From contig JAWKZI010000003.1 in the NCBI GenBank assembly GCA_041396045.1, forward strand, positions 1-64,000: a stretch of 64,000 nt of DNA, read 5' to 3'. This stretch comes from SHZI01 sp041396045 (GTDB lineage: Bacteria > Pseudomonadota > Gammaproteobacteria > Steroidobacterales > GCA-2729495). Of the stretch, positions 56,495 to 64,000 are shown one piece after another. Every line of letters begins with the position of its first letter. Positions within the stretch are counted from its first letter, which is position 1. A model generated the notes under the pieces. That model ran no database searches. It saw nothing but the letters and a program-made list of their open reading frames with translations, and had not been told where the DNA came from. The translations under genes were made by a program, and so were the position numbers.

Positions 56495-57323
56495 GCTGCT
56501 GGACATTCGCTCGGTGACTTACACAGCGCCTGATCTGCGCATCATCGAGGAATCGTATACCCGCTGGCTGGGCTATCGGGTCGTGTCACGCGGTGTGGTA
56601 GCGGCTGCAGCCGCAACGGCCTGGCTGGCTCCGGCCATTGCCGGCGCCAGCATGCTGACCCTTGGCCCGGCCAGCCGTGAACCGGTGCATCTGCATTTCA
56701 TTGAATCCCGGAACGCCACAGGCTGGCGTTCGCTCACAACACATGGCTGGAACGTGTCCGAGTTTGTTGTGCAGGATGTCGAGGGTCTGGCGAGAGCGCT
56801 CGCCGACTCGCCATTTCGCATCATCGGCGCACCAGCCAGCCTGCAACGGTTCCCGATGATCCGCGCCATGCAGGTGAGGGGCCCTGGCGGCGAGTGCCTG
56901 TATTTCACCGAGGTTGGTCCGGGCAGCGGCCTGAATCTGGCGACCGCGCAATCCTACGTGGGCCGCGTTTTCATCGTCGTTGCCGGCGGCCCGAACCTTG
57001 ACGCGCTGTTCAGCACCTACGCTCCGTTCAGCAATACGACAGATCCGCCGGTATCGACCCGGGTGCGGGTCATTTCCGAAGCCAACAACCTGGCGCCGGA
57101 TACCGAGCACCGCCATGGGCTGGTGAAAATGCCCTCCGGGACGCTGGTGGAGCTCGACCAGTACCCGGCTGCGACGCTGCCGCGCTTGACTGCACCGGAT
57201 ACCCTGCCGCCGGGCATGGCCATGGTCAGCTTCAATGCTCGCGGCCTCGCGACACGCGTCGCCACTACCGTGCGGGGCGCCACTGGTGAACGTATCGAAC
57301 TGTGGGACTCACACCATGGCTGA
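56487..57323 (+). CDS. VOC (glyoxalase-like) family protein
   Basis: A 278-residue protein with two VOC-like halves. The first starts DIRSVTYTAPDLRIIEESYTRWLGYR, with a metal-ligand candidate in VHLHFIES and the end GPGGECLYFTEVG. The second runs from VGRVFIVVAGGPNLDALFSTYAPF to TLVELDQYP. Duplicated VOC proteins act as extradiol dioxygenases, isomerases, lyases or binding proteins, so the reaction is open. The ATG at 56487 overlaps the MFS stop, and its own stop overlaps the methyltransferase ATG by 8 bases, which indicates tight translational coupling. Confidence 0.8.
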   Translation: MPELLDIRSVTYTAPDLRIIEESYTRWLGYRVVSRGVVAAAAATAWLAPAIAGASMLTLGPASREPVHLHFIESRNATGWRSLTTHGWNVSEFVVQDVEGLARALADSPFRIIGAPASLQRFPMIRAMQVRGPGGECLYFTEVGPGSGLNLATAQSYVGRVFIVVAGGPNLDALFSTYAPFSNTTDPPVSTRVRVISEANNLAPDTEHRHGLVKMPSGTLVELDQYPAATLPRLTAPDTLPPGMAMVSFNARGLATRVATTVRGATGERIELWDSHHG

Positions 57324-58383
57324 CACGCTCGACCAGCAAGCTGCACTCGATATCGTGCTCACCTTGCGACGTCGTTGGGCCGACACGCTCTACCCGCAGG
57401 TACGCCGCGAGTTCGATGAGAGCCGCGACACTACCGCGACACCGGATTCGAGCGACGGTCCGGGCGATATTGAGCAGCTCGCCCGTCGGGTCCACGCCCT
57501 GCCAGGCTATCCCTGGTTCGCCTGGATGGAACGCGGCACCCAGAAAATGCTGTGGCGCGCGGTTGACGACGCCGTCCCGCTGAATGAGCCGGCAGACATG
57601 ACGCCTGTCGCGCCGGCGCGCCTGACGCTTGACCCTGCAGTGCGCCTGCCAGGCTGGTACACCGAGTGGGACATTCACCTGCAGCCCGGCGGCGTCTGGT
57701 CGCACGATCGCGCCGCGGCGGTTTATGAGCTAGGGGCTCAACTCGTGATGCTCGGTGACAACGATGACTACAAGTTTCATCGCCTGTTCGCCGAAACAGC
57801 ACTCCCGACGCGGGACTGGCGCCGCATCGTCGATCTCGGCTGCGGGTTTGGCAAATCAACCTGGCCATTCAAAAAGAAATTTCCGGATGCCGAGGTCATC
57901 GGTATAGATCTGGCGGCGCCGTGCCTGCGACTTGCCGCACGTCGTGCTGGCCAGCAAGGTCTGGCGATCGAGTTCCGGCAGGCCAATGCCACGGCAACCA
58001 GCCTGGAGACGGGTTCTACGGATCTGGTGACGTCGACCATGCTCGTGCACGAGATTCCGGCGGAGGTATTGCCCGACCTGTTTAGTGAAGCGGCGCGCAT
58101 CCTGAGACCGGGCGGCGCATTGCGCTTTCTCGATTTTCAGTTCACAGGTGACCGCTTTCGCGACCTGGCCATGATCGAGCATGGTGTCCGCAATAACGAG
58201 CCTTTCATGCCACCGATGATGCGGGCCGATCTGCCAGCCATGGCAGGTCGCGCCGGCCTGGTCAACGCCCGATGGGTTGCCTTCGACGAGCGCGATGCCG
58301 GCCGCCTCGATGTCCTGGCCTGGCCGGCGCGCTCCGAGTGGCACTTTCCATGGGCAGTCCTGCAAGCGGAAAAACCAGCATGA
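57316..58383 (+). CDS. SAM-dependent methyltransferase (class I) with N-terminal extension
   Basis: A 355-residue protein. The first ~165 residues form a helical extension that contains PGWYTEWDIHLQPGGVWSHD. The Rossmann domain follows with motif I IVDLGCGFGKSTWPF (about 175-189), the acidic residue in VIGIDLAAPCL, and motif IV in LVTSTMLVHEIP. The aromatic-rich PGWYTEWDIH..PGG segment recalls methyltransferases acting on hydrophobic metabolites; this is inference. It is coupled to the VOC gene before it and overlaps the small helical protein gene after it by 4 bases (ATGA at 58380-58383). Confidence 0.85.
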   Translation: MADTLDQQAALDIVLTLRRRWADTLYPQVRREFDESRDTTATPDSSDGPGDIEQLARRVHALPGYPWFAWMERGTQKMLWRAVDDAVPLNEPADMTPVAPARLTLDPAVRLPGWYTEWDIHLQPGGVWSHDRAAAVYELGAQLVMLGDNDDYKFHRLFAETALPTRDWRRIVDLGCGFGKSTWPFKKKFPDAEVIGIDLAAPCLRLAARRAGQQGLAIEFRQANATATSLETGSTDLVTSTMLVHEIPAEVLPDLFSEAARILRPGGALRFLDFQFTGDRFRDLAMIEHGVRNNEPFMPPMMRADLPAMAGRAGLVNARWVAFDERDAGRLDVLAWPARSEWHFPWAVLQAEKPA

Positions 58384-58676
58384 TTCCGTCACCTCCCGCT
58401 TTGGATACCGGTCGACTTGCTGGCCTGCTCTTCGAGCTGTGCTCGCAACTGCATGCCGAGCGCCTGCATCGCCTCGCACTCGAAGCCGCTCTGATGAACG
58501 CCGGTCTGCTGACTCACGACATGCTCGACGGCATGGCAGCAGACAGCGAGCTACGTGAGCGGGGACGGCAGGCTGCCGAGGAATCGGTTGCCCGGCTTAT
58601 GCGAGTACTCACGGAAGGTACCGACCAGCGCACACCCCTGCGGGCTACCAGGGCCGCGGGCCAACAAGGAGATTGA
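58380..58676 (+). CDS. small helical protein paired with methyltransferase (copy 1)
   Basis: A 98-residue protein, predicted all-helical, not in a family I can name. The core LLFELCSQLHAERLHRLALE is followed by AALMNAGLLTHDMLDGMA and a helix ending in ARLMRVL. The same pattern of hydrophobic and Cys/Gly positions is found in the protein at 63116-63430, also the partner of a methyltransferase gene. The motif LxxxGLxTxxxL also occurs in nitrile-hydratase accessory helices. A role as methyltransferase subunit or adaptor is inferred from coupling. Its stop precedes the bicupin start. Confidence 0.75.
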   Translation: MIPSPPALDTGRLAGLLFELCSQLHAERLHRLALEAALMNAGLLTHDMLDGMAADSELRERGRQAAEESVARLMRVLTEGTDQRTPLRATRAAGQQGD

Positions 58677-58678
58677 TT

Positions 58679-59506
58679 GTGGCGCGATCCTGGATCGAAT
58701 TTGTGCAGACCCAGCGACTGCCGTGGAGCACCGAACCGGTGGCAGCGGTGAAACCCGGGGTGGCATGCCGTGTGCTCAGTGTTGATGATGAAACCGGCGC
58801 CTGCAGCCTGCTGCTGCGCTACCCGGCCGGCTGGCAGCATCCGGGTGGGGCGCTGACGGTGGATGAGGAATTTTTTGTACTTGAAGGGGCGCTGCAGATC
58901 GGCGGCCGCGACTTCGTCGACTCCAGCTATGCTCATTTTCCGGACGGCTTCGACGGCGGCAAATGGCTCGTAACCGCCGAGACAATCGTGCTGGCGTTCT
59001 TTTCCGGCACGCCCCAGCGGGCTGCCACGTCTACCGGCAAATACGACGACCAGCGCGTAGTGGCACACCTGGATGCGCTCACTGTGCCCTACACCGGAAA
59101 TTTCCATCCTGAATTTCCACCGGGTGCGGCCCGCAAGCTGCTTTATCAGGATCCCGTTTCGCTCGACACCACGTGGCTTCTGGGCACACTGCCGTTGCGC
59201 TGGGCGGAGCGATCCGAGGTGCATCCCACGGTTGAAGAGATGTACCTGCTGGCCGGCGAAGTACACGGCAACCGCGGCGTCATGCGACCAGGCGCCTATT
59301 TCTGGCGACCCGCGGCCAAGGCGCATGGGCCATACGGCACGCAGACCGGCAATCTCTATTTTTTTCGCACCAAGGGCGGCCAGCTCACCACCACTTATGT
59401 GGAGCCCGAGCGGCCATTCCATTGGTGGCCTGCGTACGACCCCATCCTGCCGCCGGAGTTGCAGGCCTATCGAGGAGAGGCGCCGTCGAGCGCCGAAAGG
59501 TGGTAA
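58679..59506 (+). CDS. bicupin (ChrR/DUF4437-like) protein
   Basis: The GTG at 58679 is favoured because AAGGAG ends 7 bases before it; a TTG 6 bases upstream overlaps the preceding stop. The 275-residue protein has two cupin domains. The first (about 35-110) has GWQHPGGALTVDEEFFVLEG and the second (about 165-245) has SEVHPTVEEMYLLAGEVHG and HGPYGTQTGNLYFF. Both retain His/Glu ligands typical of metal-binding cupins, as in ChrR anti-sigma C-terminal domains and DUF4437 proteins. It may be a metal-dependent oxygenase or isomerase of the same pathway as the VOC protein. Confidence 0.8.
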   Translation: MARSWIEFVQTQRLPWSTEPVAAVKPGVACRVLSVDDETGACSLLLRYPAGWQHPGGALTVDEEFFVLEGALQIGGRDFVDSSYAHFPDGFDGGKWLVTAETIVLAFFSGTPQRAATSTGKYDDQRVVAHLDALTVPYTGNFHPEFPPGAARKLLYQDPVSLDTTWLLGTLPLRWAERSEVHPTVEEMYLLAGEVHGNRGVMRPGAYFWRPAAKAHGPYGTQTGNLYFFRTKGGQLTTTYVEPERPFHWWPAYDPILPPELQAYRGEAPSSAERW

Positions 59507-59510
59507 TCCC

Positions 59511-60134
59511 GTGACATTACGACTCCTGCTTCTCGCACTGACACTGCAGCTCGGCTCCGGCGCGTTGCTGGCAGCCGATTCCATTGGCCAATGTGATCGA
59601 CTCGCCTCACACCCGGAAGATCCGGACAAGGTGGCGCCGGGCGTTGAACGCAAGGATATGGATATCAACGCAGCGATCGCCGCCTGCAACGCCGAAGTGA
59701 AGGCTCATCCGGATAACGCTCGCGCCCGCTATCAGCTGGCCCGCGCGCTTTTCTATGGCAAGCAGAACCAGCGCGCCATTACCGAGATGCGCAAGGCGGC
59801 CGATGGCGGCTACCCGCAGGCGCAATTCGTGTACGGGCTGTTTGTGAGCAACGCCCGGGACGGCGCGCCGACGGATTTCTGCCTGGTCGAGCAGTACTGG
59901 CTAAAAGCTGCTCGCGGCGGGCGGCAAGCCGCGCGCGTGGCGTATGTGCGCGATGTGCTCAGAGGCAGTTTCCACGGTTGCAAGATCGAAGCGACGCACC
60001 AGGAAATGACCAGCCTGCTGGCCACCGCTGCTCGCGAGGCTCAAGACTTTTACGAGAAGCTTTTGATCGAGGATTTGACCGCGGAGCTCGCTGCATCGGC
60101 AACCGGCCCGGCAGCGGCTACACCATCGCATTGA
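59511..60134 (+). CDS. secreted Sel1/TPR-like repeat protein
   Basis: The GTG start at 59511 gives a clear signal peptide (LRLLLLALTLQLGSGALLAAD, cleavage about residue 22). The mature protein contains tetratricopeptide/Sel1-type helices: NAAIAACNAEVKAHPDNARARYQLARALFYGKQ, AITEMRKAADGGYPQAQFVYGLF and EQYWLKAARGGRQAARVAYV. Such periplasmic repeat proteins mediate protein contacts. It follows the bicupin gene by 4 bases and precedes the TonB receptor by 38, so it may belong to the same transcript. The specific partner is unknown. Confidence 0.8.
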   Translation: MTLRLLLLALTLQLGSGALLAADSIGQCDRLASHPEDPDKVAPGVERKDMDINAAIAACNAEVKAHPDNARARYQLARALFYGKQNQRAITEMRKAADGGYPQAQFVYGLFVSNARDGAPTDFCLVEQYWLKAARGGRQAARVAYVRDVLRGSFHGCKIEATHQEMTSLLATAAREAQDFYEKLLIEDLTAELAASATGPAAATPSH

Positions 60135-60172
60135 TACATCGAATGTGACATTTCTCAAGGGGGTATTCTCTA

Positions 60173-62524
60173 ATGAAGAACGTGACAGACATACGCTACA
60201 TGGCAGCGCTCACCGTTTCGATGACACTCGGGATTGGGCTGGCACATGCACAGGCCCAGAATGACACGTCAGCTCAGGCTCAAACCACCGCACAGGCAGC
60301 CAGCCGGACGAGACCATCGGCACGGCCCCTGGCGCCTGACGAGATCATCGTCACAGCCCGCAAGGTTGAGGAGCGATTGCAGGACGTGCCGCTATCGGTC
60401 TCGGTGTTCAACTCGGCCACGTTGCAGGAGACCGACACCCGTGATCTCTTTGATCTCGCCCACATGACGCCGGGCTTCGCCTTCGAGAAGGTTAATCGCT
60501 ACGGCGTACAGGGCGGCGTCAGCCGACCGGTTATTCGCGGGATGTCCAACATTCTCGGCGACGGCAATGCGTCGGTATTCATCGATGGCATCCTCTACTC
60601 TGATTCGATTCTGTCCTTTCCGATGGACGTCGTCGAACGGGTCGAGATCATCAAGGGTCCACAGGCTGCACAGTTTGGTCGAGCCACATTTGCCGGTGCC
60701 ATCAATTTCATCACCAAGAAGGGCAGCAACACACCAGAGAACAAGATCAGCCTGCGGGCCGCCCAGTTTGGCGACTATGAGGCCAACGTCCTGTCACGGG
60801 GGCCGCTCATCAAGGACAAGCTGTACTACATGGTGCAGGGGCGGTACTACACATTCGACGGTATGTACCGCAATACCCTGGATAACAGGCGCGTAGGTGA
60901 AGAGGAATCAAAGAACTTCAACGCTTCGCTTGAATACAATACCGGCGGCATGTTTTCGGCAATCCTGAGCGGCGGCGTCACCAGCGATGACGACGGTGCC
61001 GCCGCCATAACCTTGCAGAGCCGGTTTGCCAACAATTGCTACCTTAACGCGCCCCGACAGTACTACTGCGGAGAAGTACTGAAGCAAACCAACACCACGC
61101 TGGATATTGCCGGACTGCAGGGCACCGATGGCATCGATCGCGATTCGACCCGGCTCGCGGCCCAGCTGGAGTGGGACTTCGACTCCTTCAAGATCGTCTC
61201 CAGCAGCGGCCTGTTCAACACGGAACAGCGCTACGGATACGACTCCACATACGAAGGCGCCACGGCCATCGCACCGACTACCGTACCCGGCGCCCCTGGC
61301 TACAGCCGAACGGCGACCGACCCGGTCCGGACTGGCGGCGTCATGCGCCTGGAGATTACCGACCGGACCGAATGGCAAACCGAGTTGCGTATCCAGTCCA
61401 ATGGTGAACAGCGTCTGAGCTGGATGGGCGGGGTCTACTACTACGAGAGCCGCCGCGATCTGGAGGAGCAGCATTTTCTGCCCACCGCGCCCACTGTGAA
61501 CAGCGGCGAAAGCCGGGTTGACAACGTAGCGGCCTTTGGTTCCCTTGGTTACAACATCACCGACCGTTGGGACGTGACCGCCGAGTTGCGCTTCGCTCGT
61601 GACACCGTAGGCAACTTCAATGCCGTCCGCACTCCACCCCTGAGTGAAGACGAGTACGACACCTGGTCGCCACGCATCACGTCGAGCTACAAGATCACAC
61701 CCGAAACGACTGTCTATATCAATGTCGCAGAAGGCAACAAACCCGGCGTAATCAATGCCGACCCGCGTTTCCCGCCCGATATCCGTCTGGCTGATCCGGA
61801 AAGCGCGTGGACCTATGAGATTGGCACCAAGAACTCGCTGATGGATGGCCGGCTAACCGTTAACGTCGCGGCCTACTACATCGACTGGACCGATCAGCAG
61901 ATTACGACAGCCTTCACGTTTCCAACCGGAGGTACCCAGTCGTACATCACCAATGCCGCCAAGTCCGAGATCAAGGGACTGGAACTCGAGCTGAACGGCA
62001 TGGTGACAGACAATCTGAACGCTGGACTGACCTATGCCTACACCGATGCGAAATTCAAGGAACTCGTGGATTCGGAGGCCGGTCAGTTGTTCGGCAATAC
62101 GTCACTCGCCGGCAAGAGTCTGTTCGGCGTACCGAAGCATCAGGGCAGCGTGTTCGGCAAGTACAGCTTCCCGTTGGGTGGCTGGGGCACTGGCTATATT
62201 CGGGCGGATGCCTCGTATACCAGCAAAAAGTACGCTCAGATCTTCAATCTGGTGGATACGGGCGCCCAGGAGCTGCTCAACCTGAGCTTTGGCGTTGATA
62301 CCGACCATTGGACTGCGCAACTGTTCGTCAAGAACCTGACGGACGACCGCACGCCCTCCAGCGTCACGCGGTACGTCGACCAGCTGAACCTAAATGTGCC
62401 GCAATATACCAACGCCAATCCGGCACAGGACAATGTGCCAGGCTCAACAACCCTGGAGCGAGCCTTCTTCCTGCCGCTGGCGGCCAAACGGCAGGTCGGC
62501 GTGAATCTGACCTATTCGTTTTGA
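60173..62524 (+). CDS. TonB-dependent outer-membrane receptor
   Basis: A 783-residue receptor with a signal peptide (cleavage about residue 27), TonB-box-like DEIIVTARKVEERLQDVPLS and the plug (PVIRGMSNILGDGN, EIIKGPQAAQFGRATFAGAINFI). The barrel ends in the canonical aromatic C-terminus VGVNLTYSF. A strong AAGGGGG ribosome site lies 9 bases upstream. The segment INVAEGNKPGVINADPRFPP and the ExPE-like ADPESAWTYEIGTKNSLMDGRLTVN match receptors of sphingomonad/Halieaceae type that import complex organic compounds. Its place behind MFS, VOC, methyltransferase and bicupin genes suggests it imports the compound handled by them. Confidence 0.93.
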   Translation: MKNVTDIRYMAALTVSMTLGIGLAHAQAQNDTSAQAQTTAQAASRTRPSARPLAPDEIIVTARKVEERLQDVPLSVSVFNSATLQETDTRDLFDLAHMTPGFAFEKVNRYGVQGGVSRPVIRGMSNILGDGNASVFIDGILYSDSILSFPMDVVERVEIIKGPQAAQFGRATFAGAINFITKKGSNTPENKISLRAAQFGDYEANVLSRGPLIKDKLYYMVQGRYYTFDGMYRNTLDNRRVGEEESKNFNASLEYNTGGMFSAILSGGVTSDDDGAAAITLQSRFANNCYLNAPRQYYCGEVLKQTNTTLDIAGLQGTDGIDRDSTRLAAQLEWDFDSFKIVSSSGLFNTEQRYGYDSTYEGATAIAPTTVPGAPGYSRTATDPVRTGGVMRLEITDRTEWQTELRIQSNGEQRLSWMGGVYYYESRRDLEEQHFLPTAPTVNSGESRVDNVAAFGSLGYNITDRWDVTAELRFARDTVGNFNAVRTPPLSEDEYDTWSPRITSSYKITPETTVYINVAEGNKPGVINADPRFPPDIRLADPESAWTYEIGTKNSLMDGRLTVNVAAYYIDWTDQQITTAFTFPTGGTQSYITNAAKSEIKGLELELNGMVTDNLNAGLTYAYTDAKFKELVDSEAGQLFGNTSLAGKSLFGVPKHQGSVFGKYSFPLGGWGTGYIRADASYTSKKYAQIFNLVDTGAQELLNLSFGVDTDHWTAQLFVKNLTDDRTPSSVTRYVDQLNLNVPQYTNANPAQDNVPGSTTLERAFFLPLAAKRQVGVNLTYSF

Positions 62525-62554
62525 ATAAAAGGCGTTTGAACTGAAGTTCTGCAC

Positions 62555-63112
62555 ATGAAATTCTGGCAAACATCAGCGCTGGCCACGGTACTCACTTGTC
62601 TGGGTACCGTGGCCGTGGCGAGTGAAGTGCCGCCGACGCCAGCGACCAGGGCTTACTGGGCCCGGTGTGCTGCCACACTGGGCGTGCCCGCCTCCCAGAA
62701 TGTACGCACGCGCCGCTTCGGCGAAACCAGCGCGATGACCCCGGTACTGACCAGGCTGGTGATGGACGGCGAGAAAACCATCACCACCACGTCACCGTGG
62801 CTGTACGCGCACACCCCGGCTCTGCGCCCCGTCGTGGGGGGCTATTCCGTGGTCGTCGACGAGAAGCTAGTGCCACGCGGTGTTATCCAGACCACGCGAT
62901 CGATCGAGCTGCCCTACAACGAAGTTACCGAAGAATACAGTCGCCACGAAGGGGCGGCTATCCGGCCTATTGCCGCGTGGCGCGACACGCATTGGCGATT
63001 ATTCACCCGCGAATTGGCGCCGCTCGGGAAGACGCCGACCCAAGACATGACGGTAACCCTGGAAATGTTCAAGGTGGTGTGCCCGCCCGCCGTTGCGCCG
63101 GCATCGCGCTAA
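62555..63112 (+). CDS. exported ASCH-domain protein
   Basis: A 185-residue protein with a Sec signal peptide (MKFWQTSALATVLTCLGTVAVA, cleavage about residue 22). The mature part matches the ASCH fold. RRFGETSAMTPVLTRLVMDGEKTITTTSPWLY carries the G-x-K-T motif, followed by VGGYSVVVDEKLVPRGVIQTTR, WRDTHWRLFTREL and MTVTLEMFKVV. ASCH domains are PUA-like and normally cytosolic, binding RNA or nucleosides; some are amidohydrolases. Export to the periplasm is therefore odd. The gene follows the TonB receptor by 30 bases and converges with the gene at 63116-63430. Confidence 0.75.
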   Translation: MKFWQTSALATVLTCLGTVAVASEVPPTPATRAYWARCAATLGVPASQNVRTRRFGETSAMTPVLTRLVMDGEKTITTTSPWLYAHTPALRPVVGGYSVVVDEKLVPRGVIQTTRSIELPYNEVTEEYSRHEGAAIRPIAAWRDTHWRLFTRELAPLGKTPTQDMTVTLEMFKVVCPPAVAPASR

Positions 63113-63115
63113 TCG

Positions 63116-63430
63116 CTAGCTGGCGTCGCTTTCCCGTTCATCGATCTCAAGATCGAGAATCTGCAGGACGCGCTTGATCAACTGCGCGTGTTGCGCCTCG
63201 CGTGCTGCTTCGACAGTGGCATCTGGCATATATGCCTCCAGCTCTTCCGGCGTCACAAGACCCTTAGAGGACAGTACGCGGATCAACGTGTCATGTCGTT
63301 CATTGGCAACTGCCAGCTGCTCGGTCAGCGCCATACACACGGCAAACAGCCGGTCGACGCCAGGCGCGGCGGAAAAGACCGGACGCTGGTCAATATACTT
63401 CAGCGGGTCGTCGTTGATGTTCGGCTTCAT
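63116..63430 (-). CDS. small helical protein paired with methyltransferase (copy 2)
   Basis: A 104-residue helical protein starting MKPNINDDPLKYIDQRP. Its core VDRLFAVCMALTEQLAVANE, then LIRVLSSKGLVTPEELEAYM and a final helix with IKRVLQIL, aligns by eye with the protein at 58380-58676. Shared positions include LF..C..L, the GL-T-x-L turn and a terminal R-V/L helix. Its ATG overlaps the stop of the methyltransferase gene (ATGA, 63430-63427). It ends 4 bases from the convergent ASCH gene. Function unknown; an adaptor or subunit role is inferred. Confidence 0.75.
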   Translation of the reverse strand: MKPNINDDPLKYIDQRPVFSAAPGVDRLFAVCMALTEQLAVANERHDTLIRVLSSKGLVTPEELEAYMPDATVEAAREAQHAQLIKRVLQILDLEIDERESDAS

Positions 63431-64000
63431 GCGACTGGAGGCTTGCGGGCAGCAGCGAAATACCACGTCATCGTGCCGTCGAGCTGAGCAAAGAGCCCGG
63501 ACTTTCGCAGGTCTGAGTCGGGCCCGGCGGGCGGGAATCCCGCCGCATCCAGGCAGGCATCGCAATCCCGGTCGAGATAGTCTGTCCAGAACAATTCGCC
63601 GTTGAACCACTGTTCGTACAACAGATCTGCCCGGCGCAGCGGACTCAGGTCGCTGGAGCGTACCGGCAGGTCCTGGTGAACACACAAGCCGCCTGGCGCG
63701 AGCAGCCGGTAGCTCTCCCTGAACATCGCAGCGCAGGTCTCACGCGACATTTCATGCATCGCGTTGTGGGACACGACGAGATCAAAGCTTCCGGCCGGAA
63801 ACGGCGTCGATTCAATATTCGCCTGATGAAAATGTACTGCCGCGCCCAGAGATTCGGCCTTGGCGTGGGCATAGCGAAGTAATGCCGGGAACAGATCCAC
63901 CCCATGAACTACCGCATCCGGGAAGACCAGCGCATAAGGGATGGTCGAGGCGCCGGCCGAACAGCCCATGTCCAGAATCTTTGTCGGCCGGAAGCCGGGT
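63427..64000 (-). CDS. SAM-dependent methyltransferase (5' end outside window)
   Basis: The frame stays open to the window edge; 190 residues are visible. Motif I reads ILDMGCSAGASTIPYA close to the edge, so at least an N-terminal segment is missing. The acidic motif II is in VHGVDLFPALLRYA, motif IV in DLVVSHNAMHEMS and the post-motif in LLAPGGLCVHQDL. The overall layout is like the methyltransferase at 57316-58383 (N-terminal extension, then Rossmann domain), but the two are clearly diverged. It is coupled to the small helical protein gene by a 4-base overlap. Confidence 0.85.
   Translation of the reverse strand, partial: PGFRPTKILDMGCSAGASTIPYALVFPDAVVHGVDLFPALLRYAHAKAESLGAAVHFHQANIESTPFPAGSFDLVVSHNAMHEMSRETCAAMFRESYRLLAPGGLCVHQDLPVRSSDLSPLRRADLLYEQWFNGELFWTDYLDRDCDACLDAAGFPPAGPDSDLRKSGLFAQLDGTMTWYFAAARKPPVA

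Overview
The window is a high-GC chromosomal stretch from a gammaproteobacterium. The evidence is block synteny: gatC-gatA-gatB divergent from mreBCD-mrdA-rodA-mltB-rlpA-dacA-dat-ybeD-lipB; lptD-surA-pdxA-ksgA-apaG-apaH; and lgt-thyA. Together with two large TonB-dependent receptors and an OprB-type porin, this suggests an environmental, oligotrophic Nevskiales/Steroidobacter-like or related lineage. That finer placement is inference. No rRNA, tRNA, CRISPR array, IS element or prophage was seen.

Layout. 0-4.8 kb: end of a DUF885 protein, a small unknown protein, a cupin, a Cys/Met-metabolism PLP enzyme, prmC and moeB. 4.8-12.2 kb: a secreted RTX/alpha-beta hydrolase/PKD protein (one frameshift), then a methionine-cycle operon in the order ArsR-methyltransferase regulator, metF, metH. 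These three genes are joined by start/stop overlaps and preceded by a palindromic operator. 12.3-14.6 kb: a PerM-like permease (frameshifted) and a cytochrome b561-cytochrome c fusion. 14.7-17.9 kb: gatCAB. 18.1-28.6 kb: the elongasome and peptidoglycan operon, ending in lipB. 28.8-40.6 kb: murU, the outer-membrane biogenesis operon lptD-surA-pdxA-ksgA-apaG-apaH, thyA, lgt and hrpB. 40.7-49.8 kb: small proteins, a GNAT enzyme, an OprB porin, and a same-strand run of five export genes (CydD/CydC-like ABC pair, lipoprotein membrane-fusion protein, ABC ATPase, ABC-2 permease). 49.9-53.7 kb: an MFS carrier convergent with a TonB receptor. 54.1-64.0 kb: an accessory cluster of LysR regulator, MFS carrier, VOC protein, methyltransferase, small helical protein, bicupin, secreted TPR protein, TonB receptor, exported ASCH-domain protein, and a second small helical protein with a second methyltransferase.

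A dominant technical feature is the frameshifts. Two blocks (about 17.0-18.56 kb and 20.92-24.44 kb) carry an indel every few tens of bases in gatA, gatC, mreB, mrdA, rodA and mltB. Total gene lengths and start/stop overlaps are nonetheless preserved, and mreC and mreD between the blocks are intact. Isolated one- or two-base losses also interrupt the RTX hydrolase, the ArsR-methyltransferase (creating a false ArsR-MetF fusion), gatB, the membrane-fusion protein and the CydC-like transporter. This looks like unpolished long-read consensus rather than gene decay.

The most original biology is in the last 10 kb. Two SAM methyltransferases are each followed, with a 4-base overlap, by a member of one apparent family of ~100-residue helical proteins. 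These sit with a TonB receptor, an MFS carrier and a rare exported ASCH-domain protein, which suggests uptake and processing of a specific, still unknown compound.
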